Shown piece after piece: positions 28,301 through 42,065 of a stretch of 64,000 nt of DNA (positions are counted from its first letter, which is position 1; every line of letters starts with the position of its first letter). The notes beneath the pieces were generated by a model, which was not told the origin of the DNA, ran no database searches, and saw only the letters and a program-made list of their open reading frames with translations. Source of the DNA: Cristatella mucedo (taxonomy: Eukaryota > Bryozoa > Phylactolaemata > Cristatellidae); contig WPIO01000116.1 of assembly GCA_009760855.2 (NCBI GenBank), positions 863,501 to 927,500 of the forward strand, read 5' to 3'. The translations under genes and the position numbers were made by a program.

Positions 28301-31300
28301 GGAGCAGAAAGAATCGGCGGCTAAAGATTGCTGCACTGGGTGCGCTATGGAGGCCAGCTGAGCTAGGCTAGTGCACTAACTGGAAGCTGCTGCAGGGACC
28401 AAATTAGCAGGCAATCGATATGGTTTAGACTTGTAGAGGAGAGAATTTTCAAACGACCGGCCAAGAAAGTGCCCTGGCTGAGTATGTGGCAGAGCACAGC
28501 CGAAAGCATGCTATCGGTTGCATGCCATGCCTTGTGCATGCCCGATAACTGGAGCTCGGTTTATGGAAAGCCAAATGAAAATGTAAACTCTTCCATGAAA
28601 ACAAACTTCGATTCTGAATAAGTCAAAGGGAGCATGAGGCATACAGAGATGACTTCCGGCAGCACATTGGATAATGTGGAGGTGGCCGGATCACGGTCTG
28701 TGGCTCTTTCGTACGGTGCAGGTACTCAAGCCACTGCATCTGATTACAGACCAGATTGACTTTGTGGACCAGGACCCTTATATTAAGGCGAGGAAAACAA
28801 TGGCTGTGTGCCTAACGACTGCTGGGCGACTACTCTATTTATCAGCCAGATACTAGAACTACTACTACTACTACTCAAGTTAATAATATTAATAACACAT
28901 TTGCATAGCACCCTCAGAGAACTGAATCTCTCTATAAGCACTTTCTAGACACTACATATAAAGCATCACCAAATGTTTGGTGGTAACATCCACAAGCAGG
29001 TACAGGCACATGAAGGACTAATCACAAAGACTCAGCAAATGCTGTAAAGGGTGCATGCTAAGCTTTGTTTTAAATGTCAGAGGACGTTGCCGCATGCTCC
29101 GGTAGTGAATTCCACGCTTTGGGAGCACAGGAACTTAAGGCACGGTCTCAAATGGTTTTGAGGTTCGTACGAGATATAGCTACACGATTCGAGTCAGAAT
29201 ACCTAGACATATAGCTAAGAGCAGGTCAAATTTTTCAATGGCACTGTGGACTTCATGGATTGGCCGAGTGAGTGCCAACGATGCTGAGAGACACAGCAAA
29301 GGCTGTGGGTGAGCACATAAAAGAAAATTATTTACCGGCTGATAGCTAGGATGTACCACCGCATGAAGGGACTAAAAGACGGGAAAATAATCTTACGCAG
29401 CCATAGCTATGCTGGTACTAATACACGAAGTACGATGATACTATGTCTAGCGTTGCTAGTACCTACTCCAGATTATTTTGGAATGTGCAAAGGTTTTGGC
29501 TTATAGCTTCAAAAACTTTTTTGCAGGAGTACGACAAGCCAGTCGATGATTGCCAAATGGCTGATGTGAATGCTTGTGGCCCTGAGTTTAAACTGTCAGC
29601 ATAAATCAAAGCAATTGATGACTCTAATGACTTCAACTCAGCACCGTCACAGCTAGAATTGCATAGTCGATACAGTGCCATTACCACCAAGAGCAAACAG
29701 ATTGCTGAGCTAGATGGAACTCACGAGTCAAGCATAATCACTAACTTAGTGGAAAGTATATGCAGACCATTCGCCATAAAAGTATGCCTACGTGCCAAGT
29801 AAGTAAGTCGTTAAACCTAATGGCCATGGCTTGTCATCAAACGTTCAGTGGAGGGATCATTCTTATGGCACCCAGGATCAGTTCAATCCATTCATACTGT
29901 AATGACACCACAAAAATGCCCACAAGGTGACCGGAAATGGCCCATAGCCTTGCACGATTCAAATGCCCAGCCAACGTACCCAGCTGTGCAGCAATTGGGT
30001 ATGCACTTGCCGGGACATTTTCAGCATGCCACCTCAGGGAAAGCATGGGAAGCTGCCGCAGCCAATTGCCACTGCCACGGCTATAGAACCTGACTTATAA
30101 CAATAACAATAATGCACTTGATAAAGCGCACTCAGAGACCTTAATCTCTCTCTCTAGGGGCTTTACATTTGCTGCAAAAGGAAATGCAATTGAACGGTAA
30201 GTAAAATCATGCTTGATAAACAAACAAAATTAATAACATAGTTAGGGGTGACATGCACAGGGTCAGTATGCAAATGTGGTTAGTGGCAGCATGCACAGTG
30301 TCAGCACGCATAAGCACGTCAAGGACGAATCACATGGACCCACTGAATGCTGTCCTAAATAGGTGTGTTTTTAAATTCTTTTTAAATGTGGTCAGGTCAG
30401 GGGATGTTCTGACGCAGGTCGGAGGGAGTTCAAGGCTTTGGGAGCATACGAACTAAATGCACGGTCTCCAAAGGATTTGAGGTTTGTACGGGGTATTTGT
30501 AGATTGTTGGATTCCGAAAAGCGGGTGGTACGATGCTTGGCCTGATGGGGGAGTATATCTGAGAGATAGGCTGGAGCCAAAGAATGAAGTGACCTAAAAG
30601 TGAGCGACAAAACCTTGAAGTCAATCCGTTGCTTGACGGTAGCCAGTGGAAGTCGGCAAGAAGTGGAGTAATGTGGCAACTTCGACGCTCACAACAGACA
30701 AGCGTAGCTGCAGAGTTTTGCACCAGCTGCAATCGCCTGATCGCACATGCTGGTAGGCCAGTAAGCAGTGAGTTGCAGAAGTCGAGACGGGATGTCACGA
30801 ATGCATGGATCAACTTGGACGTGGTATCCTTATCTAAACAAGCCCACATTTTAGCAATGTTATGAAGCTGAAAATAGGCAGATTCGACTGTGGAGCTGCT
30901 ATGGTCGTCTAACGAGAGGTCGCTTTGGAATATGACACCTAGATTTCGAGCTGATTCAACTGGAGATATGCTGGCAGAGTTAATTTGGAGCATCAGCCTT
31001 TCCCATTTCTGAATCACACTGGGTTTGCCCATAACTAGTAAGTTAGTTTTATCATCGTTAAGTTTTAGAAAATTTGCTGCCATCCATGTGTGGATGTCAT
31101 CCATACATGCAGCAAGTGAGTTGAGAGACTTGGACTTGAGGCAGCTCACAACGTCCGTGACCGACCAGGTAAAATCGCTGGAAACTCTAGGAGCAATCGT
31201 CTTGACTTACTCATAACTGAAAATAGTGCTTAACAACAGATGCAAAAGCTGTACCAAGCCTGCTTACCATCAGCGAATTTCTAGGTTCTAGCCAACTAGG

Positions 31301-34300
31301 CGACTAGGTGACTTCTATGTGACTTCTTTTTGTCTAACAAGAATGGGAGGGGCGAAAATACTCTGCTCGAAGTGAAAGACAAATGAAAAGTTTGATAATT
31401 AATTAATTTATGAATAGATAAGTCAATTTCCAGAAAAATTAGAGGAGTCTCGGGTTTTCTAAGGAAGGCAGCAACAGTGTCTGCATGCCTAGAGTATGCA
31501 TCAAAATCTTTAACAATAAAAACCTGAGAGAAATATTTCACAATCGTTTTCAGTAATTCCATTATAACACTAACTTAACCTACTGCCGAAGTATAGTGGT
31601 TCAAAGCGGGCTCTCTTCCCATCGGTTAGCACCGGCTGCCGAATCAGCACTGCATTTCGTTTGAGGGAGACGCAAAGGAGGCAGTTACACAAAGGAGTTG
31701 ACGAATGAGCGCCTGCCTTTTGCATTTCTCACCGTAGCCCCCTTGTCCTCCATGGCCAGCACAAAGCGGCACGTGTCGCTGCTGCACGACCTGACTGTCT
31801 CCGTACGCCCTTCTCGAAACAGTCTCGTCATGGCAGACTCGTAGGTCAGGCAGAACTTGCCGACGTCCTGCAACAGCAGTTCCAGTGCTCACTTGCAGAG
31901 CAGAGTATGGGGCGTGGCAACACGAGAAACCATGCTGCTCCCGGTCGAGTGCAGCTGGCCGCCACTTACGCGATAGTAGGCTAGCTGCAGCGCCGCCTGG
32001 ATGAAGGCGTCCGGACTGATGCGGGCCTTCTTCATCACTCTCTTGCCGAAGGCGCTGTGTGGTATCAGGTACAGGTCGACGTCATTGGCGAGGTTGTTCG
32101 CTACACGCAGGCTGGTTTCGATGGTGTCGACGCACTGCAGCAGAAAGGCCCGGCATTGCTGTTACCAGAGACTGCTGGCAGCAGCCAGCGCGACGGCAGC
32201 TTGCACTGATCAGCCGCCTGCTTCGGGCAGCGCTGGCAGCATGTCCTCCCACAAACGCTGATGCTGGAATTGTGACCGCACTGCTGCTGCTTCGGCAAGC
32301 GCTTTACCAATGGAAGGCAATGAATGGAATGTAATGACCCCAGCGGCACACCAAATACTACTACTACTACTATTATTAATAGTAATACATTTGTCGACCT
32401 TCGTACTGCACTCTGTACGTTAGCACACCGTTGGATTAATTCATTAATATACTCGAAGCTCGTGAGATTAACAAAGGATACCACACCATAGCAATTGTTT
32501 TCGATTTTTCCTTACAAGCCAGCACATACCTCAGCTGAGAAATCCCACTGAAGACGCAGCGGCTCAGGGACGAAGGCCGACAAAGTGCCAGCGCAATGGC
32601 CATCGTCAGTGTACCTGCATCATAGGTTTGAGAATGTGAAAGGCTTTGGCAGTCGGGCAACACTAGAGCAGCCCAGCAGATACTCTGTGCCACGGGCTAC
32701 TGTGACGCACCGAGAAGCCGCACGCACGAAGCAGCGACTAAGAAAGCTGGCTAAGAAACGGCGAGTCAGCACATTGCATGCGCTTCCGACAGGGTACCCA
32801 AAGCCGAATTTACACTGTCCACTTTGCTTCCGTCTTCTTTCTGTTCTGCAGAAGTCTTGCTTCAGTGTTGGGTGAAGATATCACCAAGACTGGGGAGGTC
32901 AACGCCTTGCAACCACGGAAGCACTGGGGTAAACGCTGGTAAATGACGAACCTCATGTGACATGTGGACTGCCTGCATGGACGCGGTACTATGGCGATCT
33001 ACCGGATCACTGCATCAAAACACGATCGTTGGCTGGTTGACGTCTCAGATCACTCACTTCAGCACGAAAAGTTCTTGATGAAACATGTATTCCCACGCTT
33101 GCGACATAATAGGTGCATCGGCCCTACAGTGCCGAAACGCAGTGAGTTAAGCAGATAGCAGCGGCTGCATGGGGCACTTCCAGTGCGCAGCGTGGCAGTG
33201 TCAAGGCCACTGTCCACTTACCACGAGTGCTCAGCATTGAATCCAGTCTGGAAACAATGAGAAGCGTTAAAGCAAGCGACATCGCTGCACTGATGATCAA
33301 CAAGCGCAATCGGACGCAAAAACGCAGCTGGCAACACGTTCAAGGTCTTGCAAGCACAACGAAGGGATATTTGGATTACCAGGCAGAGAGCTGCAACGTA
33401 GCAGGTGGGGTAGAGAAAGTAGCAATGAATGCACGTCTTTCATTTCTCATACTAACAGTCTTGTAATGAATTTGGAAATCACGCTTTCTTATTAGCAACA
33501 ATGATGCCATTCGCCAATCCCTGGCTGGATAAATAGGTCTGCAGCCATAAAAAACTCACTTACTTCATTGCACAGCCAGAATAGCACCACAGGAGAAATT
33601 ACAAAACAAAGAATTAATAAATTTCGGCCAGCATTCGTATCTGATTTAAACCAAATCGCATGTGCCCCATATATGTGCATGACTGCCGTAATTTTAATTA
33701 TTAAATAATTTAAAATTATTACCAGTAACACCTACCAACTGCATCCCCCACGGATCAGATTCAGTATCATGGCCATGCACAAAGCTTACACTTTCAAGTG
33801 TGATGAGACCCAATTACTTGAAAAGAGATGTTTGATCGGACTGCTTGATTGGCCGGCAGCTCAATCTAGAATTTCACGACTGGATGCAAAGCACCAGTGG
33901 CACTAAAACACAACTTTACACTTCCAGGTATAGCGGGAGGCAATATCACCAGCTGCATTTACTTAGCACCCATCGAGATTAGGGTGGCGGAGCTTGAGAC
34001 CTCGGTAGGTACCCGAGATAGACTGCTATTTACGAAATACCTAAAATGAATTTCAGTCGTACAAAGAATACAAATTGAGTAGGCACTTAATTGACTCAAA
34101 ACAGTAGTCAGACAGACACCGTACTACAGCACAGCCCTGCATGTTAATCATAGTCTACTAGACATGTAATAATGACAGTTAACATGTCTACCATCTTGCC
34201 AGTGTCACAGCTGCTGAAAGATCACCGAGTGATAATAATAATAATAATAACAATGCACTTGATAAAGCACCCTCAGAGAACTCAATCTCTTTCTAGGAAC

Positions 34301-37300
34301 TTTACATTTGCTGCAAACAGAAACGCGATTGAATGGTGAGTAATATCATGTTTGATAAACAACATGAATAACATTGTTAGGGGTGACATGCACAGGGTCA
34401 GCATGCAAATGTGGTTAGTGGCAGCATGCACAGTGTCAGCAGCATAAGCACGTGAAGGACGAATAACAAGGACCCACTAAATGCTGTCCTAAATAGGTGT
34501 GTTTTTAAGTTCTTTTTAATTGCGGTCAAGTCAGGGGATTTTGTGACACAAGTCGGGAGTGAGTTCCAGGCTTTGGGAGCATACGAACTAAATGCAGGGT
34601 CTCCAAAGGATTTGAGGTTTGTACGAGGTATTGGTAAACTATTGGATTCCGAAAAGCGGTGGTACGATGCTCGGCCTGGTGGGGGAGTAGATCTGAGAAA
34701 TAGGCTGGAGTCAAAGAATGAAGTGACCTAAAAGTGAATGACAAAACCTTGAAGTCAATCCGTTGCTTGACTGGTAGCCACTGCAGGTCGGCGAGAAGTG
34801 GTGTGATGTAGCAACTGCAAAGCTCACGACAGACAAGCCTAGCTGTGGAGTCTTGCACAAGCTGTAATCGCCTGATCGCACATGCTGCTATGGCAGCAAG
34901 ATGTATTACCTCCAAAGATGACTGGTCTACTGGATGACACATGGCCATCACATGACATAGACTGAACAAGATCGGACAGGTACATTTTAAACCATCCCAG
35001 AGTACCATTGGAAGAAGACCGATAGCTATTCTCAATCGTTTAAATAAGACAACGTTATCAATAGAGTCAAACGCAGGTGACAAATCAAGCAGGACAAGTA
35101 CAGCACCGTTCTGATCATTGTTGCTGCTCAGAGCTTCGTTTAGCACACGTCGGTGAACAGTTTCAGAGGAGCAATGTCACTTGGATCCCGGCTGGCAATT
35201 CTATTCGTGTCAATGTGATCCATAAATTGCTTAGGGAAAATCTTCTCGAAATAGCTTGGATATGTGAAGAAGAAGGGAGACTGGTCGGTAGTTTTCTAGA
35301 AATGCAGAATCCCACCCGTGCTTTAGTAGTATTGGTCGAAAGAGGGCCGATTGGGGAAATCCCTTACCAAGAGAAGCATTAAAAAAACCTGAACTATGGT
35401 TGGACTTTCAGTAGACTTGATGCTCTATATATGTCTGCCCAAAGAGATAAACAGAAAGAAAGGGATTCTAATAAGAAAACACTAGCTGATTCAACAGCCT
35501 CTTTTGTAGAGCAACAGAAAAGCCTTTACGGCTATCACCCTTCCCACAGCTTTCAGTGGCATTAAAGGATTGCCCACCTCAGAATTCCAACCCACGACCT
35601 TGGGACCGAGGTCGTGAAAGCAACAGCCTTAATTAGTGTGCCATCACAGCTCACCTAATTGCACTATTCACAGGCAAGGATGCACCCTGCCTGCTCCTGC
35701 ATGCAAGTAGGGAGGTGTGATTACTTGAAAGGAGGCTTTGAGCTAGCTCTCTCACCTCAGACAGCACAAAGTGACATTGCAGCGGTTACGCTTGGTGTGA
35801 AAAACAGGCACAAGGATTTGAAACCTGGAGCCAAAGGGACTAGAATCAATGACACCAGCTGCTTTCGGACAAAGGCCAGCCAGCGTGAAAGCAGCCTTTT
35901 AGTGTGGAAGACAGTGGGTTCAGCAACTACTGACGGTGACATATCATGCTTCTCCTATTACCTGGTGCTATTGGGTCATTAGGTGGAATATAAAGCAAAA
36001 ACTGTGCAGCTGGTGCGCTATGTACGATCTTCATGTTTCACTATCTCCATGCTGTTAGAGGTAAGAATCATGAGAAGCTCCTTCTTAAGAAATAAATACC
36101 ACAAAGAATATGTAATATAACGAAAAAATACTGCGTGAAATAAGATAAATTAAAAACAGACTGCAGTTTAAAGACTTACTCGGCCGTTCTTAAAGACCAC
36201 GAGAGAGAAGCTCTTGTCGAACCACCGGTTGTAACAGTTGCCATGCAGCAGTGAGCGAGCATATGTCGACAGCTGGTCGAGATCCTTCTAGAAAGTGCAC
36301 CAAAAATATCGAACAGTCACACAGCCGCCGCTGGCGCCTGCCTCCTTTCCTCCTCCAGGCATGCCACTTGAAAGCTAAAAAGACTGAGTTCAGCTGAAAG
36401 CAAGGGCAAGTAATGCACTGCCACTAGACTCTGCACAAGAGACTTGCAGGATTGAGTTGGTTAATCGCGACTAGTGCTGCTCAGTGACAAGTGCGTGCGC
36501 ATGGGCACGCAGACACACATACAGAGAGACCTTGCCCACGCCCCCAGTGGCAATCAGATCTGCATGCTCTTGGTGGTACGATGTACATACCCGATCTGCA
36601 CAATGCAGCTCCGAATCCAGGACCAGGAAAAAGGTAGCCTACAATAAAATAACGTCCGAAAGTGAGCCGAGTTCGACCAAATTTGCTGATGCTAGCTTTC
36701 ATACACCATCAATGACCATGTTCCACAATATAAGGATCGCACACCTGGAAAAATTCAAAAGAGGTCCCAGCTACATAAAGATACGTCCCTTTATGCTGGC
36801 ACAGAATGCCGAGCTGCTTTGACCCAGTAGTTAAGGTGCTCGCCCGACCAAGGTCTGGCTGAGGTCGTGGGCTCGTGCCCGATGGCAGATGCGAAGCACC
36901 TGAATAGAGAGATAGCTCTCTTGGGGCTATGTACAAATGAATTACATTTATTTATTTATTTAAATTACCTTCTGACCAGCCATTGGCAAAGAAGTCCACA
37001 GAGCTTCACTGAGGCTTTAAAAATGGACTAAGGCCCACAGTTTGTATCGTCCTTACCCACAATTGCGATACCTTATCATAATAACACAATTTTCGCTACC
37101 AGCATGAAAGAGCAGCTAATAAAGAACCTCCAGGGCTAAATATAACACAATTGGTGATCCAGGGCTTTGAGGTTTATACGAGGTAAGGTTAAACAGTTAG
37201 ATTCCGAAAAGCTGGTGGAATGATACTTAGCCTGGTGGGGGAGAAGATCTGATAGGTAGGCTGGAGCCAAAGAATGAAGGAATCTGAAAGTGAGTGACAA

Positions 37301-40300
37301 AACCTTGAAGTCGATGCATTGCTCGACTGCGAGCCAGTGCAGATCGGTGAGAAGTTGTGTGCTGTGACTACTGCAAAGCTCACGACATACAAGCCTAGCA
37401 GCAGAGTTCTGCACCAGCTGTAAGCGCCGGACTGCACAGGCCGGTAGGCCAGCAAACAGTGAGTTACAGAAGTCAAGACGGATGTCACAAATGCACGGAT
37501 TCGTTTAGATGCAGTATCCCTGTCTGAATAAGCCTGAGTTTTAGTAATGTTATGTATCTGAAAGTAGGCAGACTTGACTGTGGAGCTGATGTGGTCGTCC
37601 ATTAAAACGTCTCTTTCGAACTTAGCATCTAGATTTCGTGCAGATTCAACAGGAGATATGCTGGCAGAATTGATTTTGAGCACCAGCCTTTCAAATTTCT
37701 GAATCACACTTGGTTTGACCATACTTAGTAAGTTGGTTTTACCATCATTCAATTTAAGGAAATTTGCTGCCATCCATGTGCGGATGTCATCAATACATGC
37801 AGCAAGGGAGTTGAGAGAATTCGAGGTTCTCGGAGGCTGGGAGGGATCAAAGCAAAGGTACAACTGTGTGTCATCTACATACAAGTGAAAGCCTGGAGCA
37901 AAGTTCTTACTTTGACCCACAAGGCCTGCTGTGGCTTGGCTCCTCCACACCTAGCTAAACTAATGCACAAGTTTCAGCCTCCTCGTGCCCGCAGGTGCTA
38001 TATGGATAATAAATTAGCTGTTCCATTCCTCATCTTAAAGACCGTTGGTGACGTAAGATTTTGATCTGCAGATCTTTGACTGTAGAACTCGCTTCTACAA
38101 TTCTTATGCAACGACAGCTACTCTCCTGCTGCTGACTATGGCAATTCCTTTCCAGCCGTCCTAAGCTGCTACTTTCATGTTAGGCACTACCTCAACTGCT
38201 CTCTTAACTCAGCTATGCTTCCCACTTTCTTTTAATTGCCTGAGATGAAGTGTGTTGGCTACTGAATACGTACGGAAAGTGTGCAATATAAAATTCGCCT
38301 GCACACCCCACATACCACAAACACCCACATACCCTTTGTGGCTTTGTGGAGTAACAGATAAAGATTATAATAATAAGACATTTGATGTAGCACCCTCTGA
38401 GAACTCAATCTGTATCTAGGCACTTTACACTTACTGCAAATGAAGCACGATCGAATGGTTAGAGGTAGCATACCCAATAAACAACAAGAATGACATGGTT
38501 AGGGGTGACATGCACAGGGTCAGCATGCAAGCATAACATCATGCAGTGGCAAGATGTATAAGCACATAAAGGACGAATCACAGGGACCAACTAAATGCTG
38601 TCATAAATAGATGGGTACATCGAATACTGGAATCGCGACATCTAAAAACTGAGTTGCCAGCCCTAACAACTCATCCATTTTGGCCAATGCACAGTTTTCC
38701 CAGTTCTCAACCAACAGATTGAATGCTAGTTTTTTGTGCTCGGTTAAGAGTGATTCGCAGTTTATGAATAGGTGCACCTAGCTCAATCAATTCAGTGTCG
38801 AAAACAGACGTAAGCTCTGTCATACAAATCCTTGTAGTAAGGCTGCAGCTGTTACGCCTACTACTCTGTCTGGGTAATAAGAAGATTTTAATCAGGAATG
38901 CTAAAATTGCTCGAAGCATGTGAAAATATTTATCGACATAGAAAAACGCATGCTGTTGGTATAAATGCAATACGAATGACATTGCCCTAACAAGATTCTT
39001 TATAATCACCCGTATCTGGCCAGGCATGGAGGCCAGAAGCATGTGCACTGTCTCTTTTGGTGAAGTACATTTCATTGATATGGATGTTTTTAAAGGCCGG
39101 CTACTGATATGGGACAAACACCCCTGCCTCAGCCGTCTGTTGATAGCATGCTGCAATAATTTCTATGGGTTCGGATTAGGCGACTGGGTGGGGTACCAAA
39201 TAAGCCCCCAACGGATTTGCCAAAAAAGTACTCGAGTTGTTGGTCAAGCAAATCGGATTTCAAAGCTCAAATTCACTGCTTGGGGACCATCATATTTGAC
39301 AGCAAGGTAACGATTTTAAACCCACAACGAAGTTAGTAAAGTACTTTTTTTGGACGAATCCGTGTGTGGTGCTTATGGTCAGCTGATCCAAACCCAAAAA
39401 AATTGTATGAGCCGATATAGTCGGCGGCTAAGGCAGTGATGTTCGGCCTATATCAGTAGCAGGCCTTTTAAATAAAATTCGGGATCTGTGAAGATGGCTC
39501 GAGCAAAAGACACCATGCTGAAGCTGGTGAACTTTATGTCTGGTCTGATATGGAATATCACACAGAATCGTAGGAGCCACGTCAGTCTCGGCGATACTAC
39601 AAGGATTTGCTTAAACTTAGAGGAGCCGTGATGGCAAACTTGGTAACATGGTTACTTTTCACGACTTGGGCCCTGAGGTATTGAGTTCGAGTCCTGCGGT
39701 GGGCGATCCTTTATTGCTGCTGCAAGCGGTGATGACTGTAAAGGCTCTTCTGTCTATCGCTATACAAAAGAGGCTGTTAAATCAGCTAGTAGTTTAATTA
39801 ATTTAAATTAACCATTTCAGATACAACTTGTTATACTAAACTGTATAGGGCGCGAATCAGTACATGGTAAGCTATTACCTAAATAATGTCAGCTGCAATA
39901 ATCTCTGTGTAGTGCTCAAAGGGAACTAAATTTCTTTCTAAGCTGCTTAAATAGGCTGTATTAAAAGCATGTCAATTGGCTAGTGATAATGCACACAATT
40001 TCCACAAGCATAAGCCCACACAAAGGAAAATAGACACGGACAAATCGAATGATGTACGGAACAGGTGGATTTGCATTGAATGTTTCATAGCCAGTAACGA
40101 AAGAATTCCATGCTTCGGTTGCATACCAACTAGTCAGGTGGTCTTCAAAGGGCTAAAGGCATGTCTGGATTCATATGGGTCGGCCAGAGCAAGGGACCTA
40201 ACAGCAAGTAACTAATCAGTCGATACTTCCTAAACTAATCAGTCGATACTTTTTTCGATGGGGATTCAGTGAGGTCAGTGAGAAATAGTGTAATGCAGCA

Positions 40301-41966
40301 GTTGTGTCTTTCACGACAGACAAGGCTAGCTGATGAACTTTGCTGCAATACCAAGGGTTTTATTGAGTAGTGGGATAGATCTTCAAGCAGTGAGCTACAG
40401 AAATCGTGCTATCGTTACCTTCTCGATGGCATCCAGTGACGCCTTGTTGATGCCAAAGGCAAAGTGCTGCTCCCTAGCTCGGGCCCACGGCGTGCGCTCA
40501 GCGGCTGTTAAGGCGGCTAGGTGCTCCTCACCGGCCACTGGCTGGCTGCTGTCGTCCAGAATCTTCTGGAAAGAGCTGGTAAAAAGGGTTGGCTAGCAGT
40601 GAGTAGCAGCCGAGCAAAACACCAATGGCATGCATGCACGAACAGGCCAACCAGCTGCAGCTGCGGCTAGCAAAACTGGGAAGTGAAGTGATAGCCGATA
40701 GGAGGTAAGGTGCTTTCTCTCTTCACGATCGAGGTTGTGAATTCGAATCATGCAATGGGCGATCCTTTAGTGCCAATTGCAAGTAGCGAAAGCCGTAGAG
40801 GCTCTTATGCTGCTAAAAAAAATGAGGCTATGAAATCAGCTGATATTTTTTTGTCAAGGGAATAAGTGTCATAGGAACGAGAGAGAGAGAGAGAGAGTAG
40901 CTTGCTGCTCAACTATGCGCCCACTTCCTGGGGCCACACAAATGGCCATATGCAGGCAGGATGCCCTGTTCAGACTGTTCAGCAGGCGACCATTATCTTA
41001 TGCTCATCACATTCACTCTTTTCAGCCGCTTCACTGATTAATCCAACAGCATAAAGTAAAAATAAACTAGGGACGTTACGAATATAGAGTAAAATGACAA
41101 ATAAATCGAGAACAGCACATAAGCTCATGTGGTATGGCAATTCAGCTTGGCGCTCCGATCGGCAAGTTGTGGAATGTGGCGATGCAAGCTGCTTGGGAAG
41201 TTGCAATGCGCAGCTGAAGCCAGTCTATAACCCCCAGGAGAGCATCTCAGGCTAGCTGAGTATGCCACAGAGTCAGCACGAGTGAGAGCTCGCCGAGAGG
41301 GACCTCGGAGTATCAGTGTTTATCCTGCCTTTCTGCTTGTCGTCTGTTCCCCTACCACCGCCCCAGCTTGAGCCACTGGGCTGAAAAAAAGCAATAGGCC
41401 ATGCGTCAAGCTATTGCAGAGGTCTCAACAGAGTGTTTCTGACCTAGAGTGATCTTTTGGTCACGTGCACTGATCTCGGCAAAGCATTTCCAAAATGCCA
41501 CCATTGCTACGTATAACAGTTGTCCCAACCAATACAATAACACGGCACCATCAGTCGACAGGCACTGGGTCGGCTGCAGCTAATTAATTGCGTGCACTGC
41601 CAGGCTGGGTAAACCCACGACATGGACATTACTTACGCCTCGAGGTCACGTGCCTTGACCAGCTGACCATGCCAGTGTGTCTGTACTTTATAGTAGCATC
41701 CCCTGTTGTACACAGCTATATGATGACTGTGTCGGTGATGAACCAAAGAATCTAAAGAAAGTAATATACAAATCGGCAGTGTACAGTGTTAATGTAGCTC
41801 GGAGCAGGTTAGTAGAAACTGGCACCGATCCCCCTCGATTCCTAACCCACTGCCCGGTTGTAGGCTGTCCACCCACATTTCCCCCCTGGTAGATCCTAGG
41901 ACATTCCCTCTCGCCCCGATATTCCCCGTAGGACATTCCCCCATGTTGATGAATGTATAACTAAGA

Positions 41967-42065
<99 letters not shown>

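Noticed and set aside
28674..28856. 60-codon plus-strand frame in CPT1 intron 17
   Set aside because: Short, intronic, and without recognisable features.
38707..39156. 149-codon minus-strand frame in CPT1 intron 10
   Set aside because: It does not align with any CPT1 segment, has no supporting splice sites and is not recognisable.
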